Source of the DNA: Climacteris rufus | Taxonomy: Eukaryota > Chordata > Aves > Passeriformes > Climacteridae | Assembly: GCA_013398175.1 (NCBI GenBank) | Contig: VZRZ01003105.1 | Location: forward strand, 186,001-250,000 | Direction: 5' to 3' | DNA length: 64,000 bases | Part shown: positions 11,361-25,020 of the stretch, piece after piece | How the letters are laid out: each line of letters opens with the position of its first letter | Numbering within the stretch: position 1 is the first letter of the stretch | Notes under the pieces: generated by a model | Told to the model about the DNA's origin: nothing | Databases searched by the model: none | Seen by the model: the letters and a program-made list of their open reading frames with translations, nothing else | Made by a program: the position numbers and the translations under genes

Positions 11361-14300
11361 GCCAGAAAAACATGAATTAAGGCTAGTAGCTAGCAGACAA
11401 TTACACAGGTGTATGATGAAGTACACAAGGCAACCTTAACTCTACCCCTTTAGCAACAATTTGAAAAACAGTCAAAATAAAAGAGGAAAATTGTTAGATA
11501 TCAGGATATGCAGGATTACTGAAAAAAATAATACAAACACCATAAAATATTAATAAAAAATTGGTCACCTAATAATCTTCATTGTTTCCTTTGTTTCGTA
11601 TAGACATTAGTCCAATTTGCTTGGTCTAAGAAGAGTGGCTGATTTCAACTTGTAGTAATGGTTTTTCTTAAAAATGTCAACCAGTGATCAATACTGCTTC
11701 CTGCCCACAAAACATTTAAACATGTACCTCATTTAGAATTGTAAATAAAAATTTATGATGTTTATGAAGATATGTTTGATGTTCTTCACTGTCTCCTGAA
11801 GAGGGCAAACACCACAATCTGAGGTCACCTCAGAAAATTATAACCTATGCATACAGTCAGCTGGGGCTGGAATGTTACCTGAGCTTACAGATGCCATTAG
11901 AGAAAACACCTGAGCTGAATGACAATAGAGTATCACACTGCACGTTCCACCAATTCAGCTGGAAAGGGAGCACTGCTGAGTTTGGTGGTTAAGGAAAAAA
12001 GCATAATTACAGAATGTAACATATCACTTTGAAGGGACTTAAGGGAAATTCCCTTCTTGATAAAGGGAAGTTTATTATTCCTATGGATAAAATGCAGGAT
12101 GAGCAAATGATTCACTAAAGATAATAAACTAAAAAGGCATCAATGATAGCTAATGTGCTATCTCATCAGATGGAAAAAACCTAAAAATTTAACATGCAAC
12201 AGGACACTTCAAACTCAAAACAGGTCCCCTTTATCCCTAGGGCATTCCCCTGGAGGCACACAGAATTATACTGGGAGTTTCTAACTGACAGGCTCAGGGA
12301 GTGACCCTGGCAGGAAGAGTCAACAAAAGCAAACAGCAAGTAAAACTCTTGACTGCTGCAATGAGTGTGATATGGGACTGACCCCAAGGACATCTGGCAG
12401 CTTCAGCTGGTGCAGGAGGTGGCTGCCTGCCACAGAGGATGAGTAAATGGACAAGAGCATATTGCACCTGCTCTTGGGCTCCTGCTGACTGCCAGTCTAA
12501 TTCCAGGTGCAAACTGAAGTGCTGTTTATTAACTAAGAAGTCCTTACTGATGTAGAAATTCAGCGACCTCAGAACGTCAAACACAATGGCTCGATTTTCT
12601 TGTGATCTTCATGTGTGGTAAAACTACTGTTCTAAATGAAATGTTCCTTAATAACCAGCCATCCCAACAGCCCAGCATCCCCAGTGGCAGCCTTCTGATG
12701 CTCCTGGTGAAGGTCTCTGGACACCCTGGACACACTGCTCCACCTAATGGTACTCCAGGACATCTTCTCGGTGAGCATCCTTAGGTGAGGCATCCTGGAT
12801 CTGGTTTTTCTGTGACAGCAGCAGCGATCCCATCAGGAATCTTCTTGATAAAAATCAGTTTTTCATCAAAACTTCAGCATGAGCAACAATTTTAAAGGTA
12901 AAGCAGATGGTGTTGAGTGTTGAGTATGCACTACTTATTTAGAGTTAAGGTTTTGCCTTTCCTGTAATGTTGTGACACTTGAATGCTTCTGTGATGGGCT
13001 TATGTTGCAGTAACGACATGAAAGAAGGAGACAGAACCTCTGGAGATCAAGGAACAAATTCTGCAAGGAACAAGTGCCTCGGGCCTTGCCCATCTTTATT
13101 ATATATGTGCCCCATAATTCACTGTGTATTGGAGGAAACAAAGGCCTCCCCTCAATCACACTGGTCAAAGGAAATATCCATCAAACTTCTGTGCCCAGGA
13201 GAAAGGAATGTAAATAAATAGATACCGTTACAATAACATGGCTAAGTTTACAGAGAATGTCTGAGAAACTAGTTACAAAAGAATGATAACATCCAGAACT
13301 GCAGAAGTCAGGGCAACAGGCTTATAAATGTCTGCAACTATAAAAATGCAGCAGGTAAGGTGGAGCAAAAAACTCTGCAAAAATAGAAGTGGAAAGAGCA
13401 GAAGCATGCTCTTGTGACACAGTTTGCTAGGTAGAGGTCTAAGACAGAGGCCATGACTCCCATAGTCTATTCTCCAATGCAACACTGAATGACATTGTGG
13501 GAGTCATGTATCTCTGCCTGTTAATCACAAGAGATGAAAAATCTCTGATTCTTACATAAAGACTGAGATCATTAAGTGACAAGCTACAAACTATACTGCT
13601 AATATTACCAGCATTAGCATTTGTGAATAACCAACTTTAACATGAAAAGATTTCCAACAACCCAAATCCCAAGTGTCAAAACAAGAAGTCATTTTACAGA
13701 CAGAAGAGAAAACCATCATGTCTTTCTTAAGCTCAAAAGGGAAACAACTATCAGGCTTGCAGAAAATTCCCCACTTTTTCAAATGCTCTCTCCATGCAAG
13801 ATAGGGGACATGCTGGTCAGCTACATTTCCTTTGCCATTACAGCATGTCTTCATATGTGAACTTTTAAGCCCTGGATTTTAGAGGAAGCATAAAGTTTCA
13901 CAGGTACAGTGACTGAAGATAGAACTTTCATGGTTATTTAAGTAAAATATCCTAAAATGAAGTGTTAGGCTACCAAATTCACTAGCTTTGTCAAAATCTT
14001 CTGAGGGTGGATCTTTATTATTTGTTAACAGGAGGAACATTTAGCAACAATCAGCATTGGAGAAAAATCATTGAAGGATATTGCTCTTTGCCAGCACAAA
14101 TGCTCCAGGACAATGTCAGCTTGGCAGAGCAACAGCATTCCTATTTGAATTTTTCTGGCTATTTTGACAGATTAACGAAAACTGTATTTTTTTTTCCAGA
14201 AGTATGCATGCTTACAATAACTCTTGAACCTGTTGAAAAATTTCAAGCTATTAGACAAAGGGTAGTAACCTGCAAAATCAGAGGTTCCTTCAATTTTAAT

Positions 14301-17300
14301 GAAAACAGGCAGATCATTCAAGGAGAGAGACTGTTAAAGTGTCTTCATCAGGGGAAAATTTGTAGTATGAGCTCACTACATATTAAAGATCAGGAAACCC
14401 ATACTTGCAAGCAGGCATTATTAATCTTTCTGCTAAGAGAACTGCTTATTCTAAAGGAGTGCATGGTACTGCTGTGCTTCCAAGATATAAGATGACAAAT
14501 TCATTACATGTCAAAGTAACTGTTTATACATCAGAAACGGAGCAGACACAGGCACTAATAGGGCTCTGTGTGCCTTAGGTGAGCCGCTTTCCCTCCAAAC
14601 CACCCAGCTGAATTCCTCGTGCTTGTTTGTGGATCCGAAGACAGTACATGTAGAGAGGATGAGGAGCAAATCTTGGGGAAGAAAAGCAGAGCCAGGCAAA
14701 GTGCAGAGTCTGTGCCAGAAAGCTTTTTACACAGACCTCACATGCCTCTGCTGGAAAAGAGGCGAGAGCTTTGCATCTGGCCTGTGCAGCTGCCAAAGCC
14801 ACCCCAAGAGTGATAGAGAAAAACATAGCTGAGGAATGCCAGGGGCAGCACAAACATCTCTGCCAGCACGAGGACGTGATGCCAAGTGAGGAGCAGGATT
14901 GCATGCCTCCACCTTGAAATGGCATGCCTTTTTAATAAAGGAAATTTGGATGAAGGAATAACTTGCCTGGGCACATTTTTTACATGTTTTTAGACTATGT
15001 AAAAAGAATAAATGACCAAAACACTTGTGTCTGCACCTATAGCAAGCCCAGTGGTAGTGTGAAAGCTGCCAGCATAACTAAGTGAAATCTGCATTGATGC
15101 CAACCACAATCCTCAACTGAGCAGAATATTGCAGAGCTTGGCAGCTGGGGTCTCTGATTGCCATTCAAACAGGTGGAGAGGAGTACAAATGAGACCTTAG
15201 TATCTGGTGATCCCAAAGAATCAATGGATTGAAATGATAATGTCAGAGATTGCAGAAAACAATAAAGAGAAAAAAAAAATGGACAAGAGTGAAGCTAAAC
15301 TAGGACATGAAAATCCAGGGTAGGCCAGAAAACCTTGCATCTCTCAAAAACAAAATGGTAAAATCACACTGTATTTCCTGTTGGTATTTAGGTCATGGAC
15401 TTTTTTAAGGCGTAAAAGCACATTAGTATTAGAATAGCCTCCGAAGCAGATGAAGCACATTAACTCTGCAATTCACTGATGATATGACATCAATGTTGTC
15501 ATGTATCCATTTGCAAAAATCCAGATTATTCCCTCCTTTGATCCCTGAAAAAGAGAAGCCTCAGATGCCTTTGAGAAAATATCCTCATCAATACCGAAGT
15601 ACTTACAAAGCAGTGTGCCACAGGGAGGGAAAGGATTCAAACTGGAAAACGAAACATTTGAACTGCAGTCTTCCAGCATTCCTCCTAAAACAAAGGAATA
15701 TGGGAGGGGTGCAGAGTCCATGGGGAATATCAATAAATTAGACAACTTGTTCAGATCTGCCATGCCATCAGAGCTCAGGTTGATGCTGAATGAAAGTCTT
15801 GTCCATCTGTGGGCTGTTTGCTGGCAGAGGAGTTTAGCAAATGCTTTTGTGGCACCGGGCCTATTCCTGCCTGTCACAATTGACGCTAATTAACACCCTT
15901 GCTACAGCCTTGGGGGAAAAGGCTGGATGGGCACAAACACTGGGTTGCCCTCTTCCCCCTCCAGCTTGTCTCCTTCAGGGGAGGAGCAGAGGCTCACTGG
16001 GACAATGCTTGGCCTGCCAGGGCCTCACTGTGTCCACTCTGGGCATGAACACACCAAACTCCACTGCTGGAAACTTCTGCGCTGCCTGGCTTTCTGCAAA
16101 TCCATTCAAAAACAAAAGAAGAAACAGAAGGCATATTTTACAAACAGAGCATAGAAGAGACATTACGAAGTAGTCATAATTTAATTATTTGTCAGCATTC
16201 AGCGTCCTGTCCATTAAAATTCAAAGAATAACCCAGACCCTAAAAGAATTATGGATAGGAAGTAGAGTTTATGTAATGTTATATCTATTTCTTATGCACA
16301 GGAGCATCTTTCTTCTAACACCGTGCTGGAAGTGTTAGGTTACCCTGTCAAATTTTTCAAGTCTGCCACTGAGAAGAAAAGACCAATGCTGTGATGAAAC
16401 TGAAGAAATGTTCTCAGACATTTTTAATGTACCAGCTTTTTTGGAAGACAGTGACTTTGGTGTGTCATTGAATAAGGTCTTCACACTTTAAAAGCTGATA
16501 TCCAGTGTGTAAAAGTCTAGAGCCCTTATACAAACAAAGAATAACCCTGGAAGTTGGACCTTGTTTATACTGACTAGCAAAAGACTGCTACCAAGTGAGA
16601 AGTCATACAAACAAATCTGCTAAACAGAGCAGTATTTCTGGGGTAAATCCATCTCTCATTTGGCTTTACTTCAGGCTTCTATCAACTAGATGCTCTCCTT
16701 ACAGACCATTTAGAGAATCAAAAGTAAACAGATGAATGAATAACATAGCATTAAAAAAACCCACTTTTCAATGTATCTAATCTTCTCCCTGGTCAAATTT
16801 TTGACCATTTTTCCCATTGCAGGCAAATTAAAAAATACCTTCATACTGTTCTGTAAGAAGTCATACAAGTTCAAGGGGAGAAGAGAAAAAAGCACTTCAT
16901 AAAAGGGAAACCTCTAAAAATAATACACATAGAAGAAACCAAGATAGTATCAATGATACTTATCAAATCCTTCTTGAAGTGAGATCAATTGATTACTATG
17001 AGTTCCTCAAAAACAAAGCATTAGCAGTAGAGGAACAGACTGGCAGCTTGCTTCTGCCTCATTTCCAGCACCAATCCATGTCAATCATTTCCCAAGAAGA
17101 AAAATGCATTTGGCAACGGAGTGTTGTAGTGCTGAGACACTGGGCATATCAAGCCCTGATGCACAAAATATGACAATTTTCATGGTTGTTGTCCTAGACT
17201 ATAGAAAATATAGCAGTAAAATTGATATAAAAGTGCAATATTAATTCAAATTAGAAAACTGAAAAAAAAACCTTAGCATCTTGGTTTGCCAGTTTTAGGA

Positions 17301-20300
17301 GGGGGGACTGCTTCTAAGTGCTCAAGGATCCACCCACAACATGTTATTATCACACAGACCTCATGGCAGGCTGAAGCTTTAATTATGCGTGTAACTCTCA
17401 AGCCTTGCAACCAAATTTCAGGGGAGAAATGTGTAAATTCTTAGAAGGCTAGTGAGCTTGTAATTCTCATATAATTTGTCCGTTCTGATTATTATTGGCC
17501 CTTTTTAAATAGTAAAATATGCTTTCAGTAAAAGAATTCAGGACATAAGCATGTATTTCATTAACAGAAGTATTAATCAGCATTTCTGAATGTTTTCACA
17601 TGCGAATGGCAGCACCATTTTGTTTAACAAATGCATGTCCAACCTTCCAGTAGTAAAGAGAACAACTACTAAATATTGCTCAAAATATAAATCAGCAGAT
17701 ACTTAGATGCTTGCCTTGCCTTTCCACATGATGCACTACAATAACAGCTGCTATTTTACTTTGTTGACAGTGATTTTTCTCTCACTAAATTAGACAATAC
17801 CCAAACCAATTCAATTTGTGTGCATTTTGGTGGTGCCTTGACTTAAAAAGAATTTGGGAGAAACATGTTTGACAACCAGTAAGTTAATGAAACATTTATT
17901 TCCTCCATATGACATCCTCAGCATTTTAAGTTTTGAAGCCAGTCTTCTGAGTATCTGTGCTTCTCATGCTTTGGTTCACATCACAGAGCAATCCTGGAGC
18001 ACACAAAATGGATTCCATGAAATGAAATTAGAAGACAAGTTTCTTGTGCTCCAACCACCAACAGGCATTCAAGCCACAGGAGCAGACTAGAGCTGATCCA
18101 ACACAAAAACCTCAGGAATGCACAGAATAGGTATGGAGATGTCTTCAGTGCCAAATGTTCTGCTCCAAAAATCCACTTCTGCCAGTCCATACAATTTGTT
18201 AATCTAAACACAGCTTGAGCAACAGGAGTTGGGATTAGATCCGAGTATTTGTCTCAATTGTCTCCACTCCAGAGTTTCTTTGCATGCTCAAAGTAAATGT
18301 TTTCAGAAATTTCAGTTGAATGGGGCAAAGAGGAATGAACATTTTGGTACTTTTCACTTCTTGTTGCAGTGACATAAGTAGTGGCTGATGGGAAATAAAA
18401 CAAATACTGCAGATTGTTTTGATTCCTGTCAAGGCTGTTATTACACTGTTCACATATGACTTTCTTTTTCTTTTTGAAAAACACTTTGCAAAATAACATG
18501 TCTGCTGCTTCACATTGCTGTTGTCAAATAGTCCAGACTATCTCAACATTCTCCCTGTCACGTTCCAGAGTACAGGAGAGCATGGATCAAAATGATTTTC
18601 TGGGTTTCTGAGCTGAGAAAAAATATGGATCTCCCCAGTGAATGCTCTCATTCTTTGGGAGCATCCTGAATCTTTGAATCTCAGTTGCTCTTCATAACCA
18701 CTCTAAGGATGTGCAGAAGAAAAGCAGCTTTTGGTTTTATTGTGTTTGCAATAGAAAAGGGATGTATGTGTAACTTTTAAAATAAATCTCTCAGGCACAG
18801 TGATGTTCAGTACATTGCTTTAATTGTTTTGAATCTGAAAGTTAAATTCTATTACCTCCACCACAACTTGAATATGAACTCCTAAGAAATGCTCTTATTT
18901 GTCAAGTTGGCTGAGCGAGGAGAGCACCATCCTTACAGGGATTTCAAATCAATCCTACTCCAGGAGGTAACTGCCACTACTAATAAGGATTTTGTTTGCA
19001 ATTTGCTGTACGTTTCCTCAGGATGTCACTTTGCTCATCAAGCAAGCCTGCAGGCACTCGCTCCACTCCAAACAATATAAAGCCATTAAATTCTTTTGCC
19101 TTGTTAAGGGGAAACAAACTTCCAACCACCTAAATAGAAAAGTAAGAGGCTAAGTAATGTTCAGCTCCATGCAAGTGATTTTCTTCCATGTTATTATTTT
19201 AGCAATGCAAGCTCCCCATTTCCAGTTTGATCTTTAACTTCTGTGAGACGCTGTCAGAGTTCCACATCTGAAACAAGAGTAATATGGGTTTTTCTCAGAA
19301 GCAGATCTGTTCTGTTCACTCCTTATTCTTCATGCTTCCAACAACTTTTTTCTTTTCTGGGACATTGCAGTGGAACCCAAAGATTTCCAGGGGAAGTTCA
19401 TCACATTAGACACTTTGTTCAAAGTGGAAGAGGAAGGATGTACAGCAGAAATGTCATTTTTGGTAGACTGCTTAATGCTCTGCCTTATCCGGCCATTTTG
19501 GGGAGTTTCTGACATCATCTCATTTCTCTTTGCAGAACTATGAACTTCACAGTACTTCAGCAGATAAATTACTGTGCTTTACTCCCATGTTATCTTGTCC
19601 ATGTCTTTCTTTCTTAACACAACATGAAATATTTTAACTAGTTTATGTGGTGTAATTGGTCACCTAGAAGTCAGGAAAAATGCACTGAATGCTTGAGAGC
19701 TGACTTGAGAGCTCTGCCCTTGTGTTGAAATTACATAGACTTTATTCCAAAACTTCATGTATTCTTTTCAACTCTGACTGTTACCACTTCTCCTTGGTAG
19801 CTTTCTAATTCTAGTGCTCTCCACTGGCATAACTCTTCACTGTGATCACACCCTGGTAGCACTTGGATATGTTTATCTCCTCTGACTAAAGAGCAGATCT
19901 TCCCAGAAATCCATCTCTGATGCTCTGCCTGTTTCGACAGCGCCTGAGCACTGTATAGAGAGTCTGAGCAAAACAAAGCTGTAAATTATTTACCTACTTG
20001 AATCTAAACCCAGTCAAGCAATGATTCCATCCCTCCACAGCAAGTCCATGTGATTCCAGCCAGCCTTGGAGAATACCAGTCCAGCTCATGCACCATCCAG
20101 TGCAGTTAGCATTACTGTAAATACTGTGCTTTAAAGTCCATATCAAGCTGTACAAAAGACCTTTGCCTGTTGCCATGGGATTCTGGTCCTGATTATGAGA
20201 GATACACAAAATACCTTTCGACAGTTCTTTGCTGTAAAGATGTTCTTGCTTGTAAATTGACTTTTTATTACGTGTGTAGCCAGGGGTGTAACTTCCATTA

Positions 20301-20655
20301 AAACCTTGGAATGTAGCGCTCTCATTTGTGAGCAAAAACATGCACGTGCATGAGAAGGCTGCTCAAGAATAGGTAAATTACATAAGTAATTGGGAAATTG
20401 TGTGTTTTAAAAATAAATACACACATGCTATCAGTAGGCTCAGAGCCTACCTTCAAATGTTTATTGTGCTATCTCCCTGTCTCACTTTTGTTGACCTAAA
20501 CCACATATAGTCTTATACTTTAAACTGTTTTCTCGTATTCCAATACTTCAGTGTCTTTTCTTTGTAAATTGAAACCAAAATAGCACATGTTGAGGTATAA
20601 AATATAGATTTGATATCCTTATCCATTCTATGTCCCTTTGTATATTCTGCATATT

Positions 20656-20656
<1 letters not shown>

Positions 20657-20722
<66 letters not shown>
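20657..20722 (+). repeat. Uninterrupted poly-A run, 66 bases
   Basis: Sixty-six consecutive A residues follow ctgcatattc and precede tggtttgag. It is by far the longest homopolymer in the window. It could be the tail of a recent retroposed copy, an expanded simple repeat or a length artefact. The preceding few hundred bases match no repeat or transcript that I recognise, there is no AATAAA in the 50 bases before it, and no flanking target-site duplication is obvious, so a retrocopy is not supported. Confidence 0.9.
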
Positions 20723-20725
<3 letters not shown>

Positions 20726-20989
20726 TTTGAGTATATCCCTTTCCAGGATTCATCCAGTGTAATTACTAGACAAACACAATCCCAAATTCTTTCAGTCAGT
20801 ACTGCTCCATCAAAAAGGCTTGGGCTTAATTCCTGGCTTTAAGGAGCAGAAATCAAAGGGTTTTTCTATACTGAAATGCACTATATTGTGTGAAGGATCC
20901 AGCCAATCAAGAGATCAAGCTTGTACTGTGTGACTAACCTTTCTACATCTTTCTTTACACTCAACAGTGATGTTTTAATCACCAACAAA

Positions 20990-21345
20990 TCATCATTAGA
21001 AGTCACATTGGGCCCACTACCGTGAAAGCAAGCCATTAAAAAGAGCCCTATTCAAGTGAGGTTTCCCCATGACAAGTGATTTGTGAGACGTGCCAGTTCA
21101 CTGACTTTTTACCGATTTAATGCATTCTATATTTTTAAAAAGTTGTAAGGTACTAAATCAAACACCTTAAAAAGTTTATGCAGCTTTATCAACCATATTT
21201 GCAATAAACTCACAGGTCAAAATGAATTGTTTGACAAATCCTCTTCCTCATGAAACAATGACTGCCTTTCATTAGTATTAACTTTTGCTAACGAAACCTC
21301 CATCAATCTTTTAATTAGTTTCCTGGGGGTTGTTGTCAAAATACC
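20990..21345. promoter_or_regulatory. Possible conserved non-coding element
   Basis: This stretch has no long homopolymers or repeat sequence. It is made of moderately complex AT-rich DNA with several ATTA/TAAT homeodomain-type core words, as in many vertebrate developmental enhancers. That impression is qualitative: no alignment was possible, and ordinary unique DNA can look the same. Confidence 0.15.
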
Positions 21346-21717
21346 AGTCTGTGCTAACCTGAGTCACACAAGCTGCCTTTCTGAGTATTTGCACAATGAA
21401 ATGGCATCCCCCCATTTCCAAGACACGTTCATTTACAAGAGCGTTGGGTCTGAGGTGATCCCAGCTCCTCCAGGACTCCTGTACTCCTGATTTGAGTGTT
21501 TATCCCTAACAACACCCTCCTCTGTTATTGCTGGACTTGAAAGCGTTTCAACCCAAGGTGGCAGAAAAGAAGCTCTTACCAGGCAAATCTGCCTTTTCTG
21601 CAGCATCATTATGAACTAAAACAATTAGTTTTAGTTTATTTAGATAAAAGTGATCCCAGAAAATATATTAAACTAGAACTTCTAGTTTTTCCACATGGAT
21701 TTTTCCTTCATGTCTTT

Positions 21718-21760
21718 TATTTCCTTTTTTTTTTTCCCCTTTTTTTTTCTCCCTTCTCTT
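21718..21760. repeat. Polypyrimidine tract
   Basis: About 43 consecutive bases are almost all T and C, with T runs of 9-11. It is not followed by a clear AG-bounded open exon on the plus strand, so it is listed as simple sequence rather than as part of a splice acceptor. Confidence 0.7.
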
Positions 21761-21942
21761 ATTTATACTTGAAAACCATTTATGTCCCCTATTCCCATTA
21801 AGGCTAAACATTTGCTAATAATTTTAAGTACTTTCTTCATTGTACCACTGAACCAGAACGGATTTTTAGCTAAATTTGTTTTCTTTCATTTCAAGGGATG
21901 TGGCTTTGGAGATATACAATTAATACATTTTCTTACAAAAAT

Positions 21943-21966
21943 CAAACAAACAAACAAACAAAAAAA
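21943..21966. repeat. (CAAA)n microsatellite
   Basis: Four to five CAAA units run into a short A run. This is simple sequence with no associated element recognised. Confidence 0.85.
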
Positions 21967-23155
21967 CCACAGAAGAAGAACAGAAAAATATTTTTCTGTT
22001 CAAATATTTCCTACAAAATTTCTACAGCTGTGGGAGTTTAGTGCTCTCAAGCACACCATAGTACAGCTTTCTCTTCACCCTTAATGAATATAAACTTGTT
22101 ATGATCTTTGGGCCAGTAGTAACCTGCATTTATTGCTGTATTTATCCACCATCATGTGGTTCAAAATACAGTTATGCAGTAGTGGCTGCAGCATTTTTAA
22201 CTATGAAAAAAAGCCCATAAACTTTAGAAACTCAGTTAAAGCTCCATTTGCTCTAGTGGCAGATCCTACAGCAAAAAAAAATCACAGTTCTACTTGATTT
22301 CTTTTCAGATGAAGTCATTTTACTGATCAACCTCATTGTCTTTCAGAGTACCCCTGCTCACTCTGCCACCTATTTTTTGAGCAGTGCACTGTTACATCTA
22401 ATTTATCCTTTAGTTTTCCTGATATCAAACACTCTGCATTTTTGACTGCTTTTGTGCTCTGAGCAGACGTTTGCAGAGGCTCTGGGATGTTGCTCCTGAG
22501 GGGTAAAAAGCCCCTCAGGTCAATACAACTGCACAGAAATTTTGGGCACAGCATCCATTTATCTTAAGGAGATTTTAGTTTCTATATAATGAAATACAAT
22601 CCTGTGAGCAGTGAGTGGCTTTCTGGATTTCATTGTCCAAGGTATGTCCCTCTCAGCTGAACGTTACTCTTGCCAGACACATTTTAAGGAAATCAGGAAT
22701 ATGCAAGTATTCTGGCTCTGGATCCTAAATGGGCCATCTGCCTGATCTGCCTGCCCAAGTCCTGGACAGAACAAAAGTTCAGCTGTGTCTGTCTTCTCCA
22801 AGTTTCTCAGCAATGTCACAACAGCACAGGACAGTTTCAGTTACAAAAAAAATAAAAAATAATTTTAAAAATCCATATTATTGTCAGTACCACAAACATA
22901 TTTCTGACTTTACAGCATCTGCACGTGCGTCTGAGCTGGGCTGTGTGTCTATGTTTTACTGGGGGAATTTTGTGAAGGTAACAGCAGCATGGACATGGTG
23001 TTTTTTTTTTGGAACTGATCATCTATGAACAATGGATACAGATAAAATACAGGAGAAAATGTCCTGGCTTTACCAGCCACTGACCTGTGAACCACAAAGC
23101 TGCACCAGGTAACACAATAGTATCATTTAAAGTTTCAGGAACACACTGCATATTT

Positions 23156-23228
23156 CCAAAGTCATTCAGCTGTTTGCCAGGTGAGGTTTGAAGCTACACT
23201 GATGAGCTATGCAATCTAGTGCCCAGCT
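23156..23228 (+). mobile_element. Possible MIR-like SINE remnant
   Basis: The segment 'ccaaagtcattcagctgttt' and the following gccaggtgaggtttgaagc resemble the MIR 3' half, which has a 'aaggtcacacagct...' block followed by '...tgggattcgaacccag'. Spacing is about right and the orientation is plus. Divergence is high, as expected for an element family that predates birds. This was judged by eye only. Confidence 0.35.
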
Positions 23229-24320
23229 TTTGGACTGTTCATATAGATAAGTCCATATAGATACTGTTCATATAAACAAGGGCTCTGTTTTGCATTTAAC
23301 TTGGCAAATAAAGAAAGATCTAAATACACAAATATACAAAATTGAATCCAAAGTGTCTCCTTTGTTGTTGATATAAAGTTTGCAATAAATAAGAGATAAA
23401 ATATGCAAATATTTGAACAAAAATATAATTAAAAGAAATGAGAGAAACTCCTGTTTTCACAGCTGGTCTTTGGTGCTAATTGCCAGCCTCACATTTCATC
23501 TTCAGGACTCAGCTGATAAATGACATATTTTCTGTCAAGAAGCCATTCATTCCTATAAAGACACCCCTTCTCCACTGTCCCAAAATAATAAATTGTGTCA
23601 GATATATGCAAAAGCCTTTTATTCCTCATTGGAAGTTTTTTTTTAATCACCTGCTATTTTTTTTCCAGCTCCTCACTTTCAAATACAACTTAAAAACATT
23701 CAACCTCCCACTAAGTCCATTCCCCAGCAACAATAACTCTGGTGGAATGGAAGTTCCAGGAATGATGTTCCCTTACTACCAATAATTTAATTATAAAAGC
23801 CACCTTGGTATCCTCACTCTGTGTGTTGAGCACCAAGTGGACAAGGGAAGGGAGGCTCCTCCAGTCCAGCCCCTGGTATATCTCAGCCTTGGTGTTGAGG
23901 AACTGTCTTCTCCTGGGATAAGAGGCTAATTTATCATCTGTGTAATGATGCATGTTTCTTGTTTCATCCAGCTGCCCTCTTTGGAAGAAATGGACAGCTA
24001 AATAGATTTAAATAGATTATATCCTAATTAATAATTAACAGTTAAAGCAGATATACAAAATGGCTCATAGCCAAGTGGGAAATAAACCCCTTTTCTTAAA
24101 GCTACAATTAATTTCTTCTAGAGATGAAATGATAAGAAGTACAAGAAAATATTTAGAAACATTTATCTGCATATTGAAATAGAAGTATTATGACTTGAAA
24201 AATGTAGGGAAAGGTTTCTGACATCTGGTCCTCCTTGGTAATATTCTTCCATGATGCTCAAACAAAATGCTGAACAGCAAATACACTACAAAGTTCTGCC
24301 TCCTATCCCAAGAAGTCTGC

Positions 24321-24358
24321 TTTTCCCTGTTCTTTTTTTTTTTTCCTCCCCTTTGTCT
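24321..24358. repeat. Pyrimidine-rich tract
   Basis: This is a T-rich stretch with interspersed C (T run of about 12). No AG-bounded exon follows it that I can support. Confidence 0.6.
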
Positions 24359-24918
24359 AAAAATTAAATAAAGTATATGAAATTAAGCAGGTGAAGAAAA
24401 AATAGTTATTCTCGGCAAGGTCTAAAAAAAGTGAGATTGAACAGACCCTCTTACAGCAGATTGCAGAACCACTTTGCTGCCACTTTTGAGCTCCAGGCTG
24501 CTATGCTGTGAGCATAGAAAGGGATATTTCATGGTGTTTGAAGACAAACCTGAAAACATGCATTATATTCTCTTTTTTTTTGTAGTAAATAAAGCATTCT
24601 TTTCCCCACAAGTCCAGCAATGCGTTTGCATACTACTAAACTCAGTGCTTACATTTGCATGTGCTCAGTCCCTTTCTATCCAAAGAGCATTCCTTCTTCC
24701 CTCCAAACACGGCTGCTTTAATCCCAGTGCCAGAATACAATTCCAGCATTGACAGCAGGGGCAGAAGCAGAGTAGCCAAAGCACGACCTGGTGACGGTCA
24801 TGGCTGATGTCACCCCTGCCTCAGATCTTCACAGATGATATTTCCCTCTACCTTGCATATTTTGGAAACAGCAGGCATAGATGGTCTCATGTCCTTCACC
24901 CTGACTCTTGACATATAT

Positions 24919-25020
24919 GGGGCCCTGATCTAGGGAGGGGGTGGCTTCCCTGCACATGGTAGGTGTGGAACATGATGATTTTTACTGTCCCTTCCAACAC
25001 AAACCTTTCTATGATTCTAG
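24919..25020 (+). mobile_element. CR1 LINE 3' end fragment
   Basis: The order is ggggccctgatctaggg, then a ggcttccctgcacatggtag block, then actgtcccttccaacac and tttctatgattctag. This follows the avian CR1 3' terminus from the 'ccctggtctag' block through to the ATTCTATG-type tail, in plus orientation. About 100 bp is recognisable and it is 5'-truncated, so nothing is encoded. Small indels relative to the usual pattern (for example around 'tggaacatgatgattttta') point to an old copy. Confidence 0.85.

Larger units (their letters stand above)
8340..20656. other. Gene-free AT-rich DNA, 12 kb
   Basis: No gene, RNA gene or intact repeat is recognised. The longest open frame (14,007-14,495, plus strand) begins with GTG, is AT-rich and has no recognisable domain. 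Frames around 14.6-14.9 kb and 15.5-16.2 kb overlap on both strands in slightly GC-richer patches and look like chance. Landmarks are the A14G11 run at 8,609-8,633, a possible MIR-like fragment at 9,661-9,725 and an A-rich stretch at 11,270-11,360. Confidence 0.6.
20723..24918. other. Gene-free AT-rich DNA
   Basis: No gene is recognised. The stretch holds a possible conserved block (20,990-21,345), pyrimidine tracts at 21,718-21,760 and 24,321-24,358, a CAAA repeat at 21,943-21,966 and a possible MIR fragment near 23.2 kb. Open frames are at most about 100 codons and unrecognised. A minus-strand donor-like site (CTG then GTAAGAG) near 21,578-21,587 has no good acceptor partner. Confidence 0.55.

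Noticed and set aside
14007..14495. Longest open frame in the window (162 codons, plus strand)
   Set aside because: It begins with GTG, has no recognisable domain, signal or repeat, and no splice or promoter context. A frame of this length is expected by chance somewhere in 64 kb read in six frames.
20657..20842. Open frame encoding a poly-lysine run
   Set aside because: It is only the translation of the 66-base A tract.
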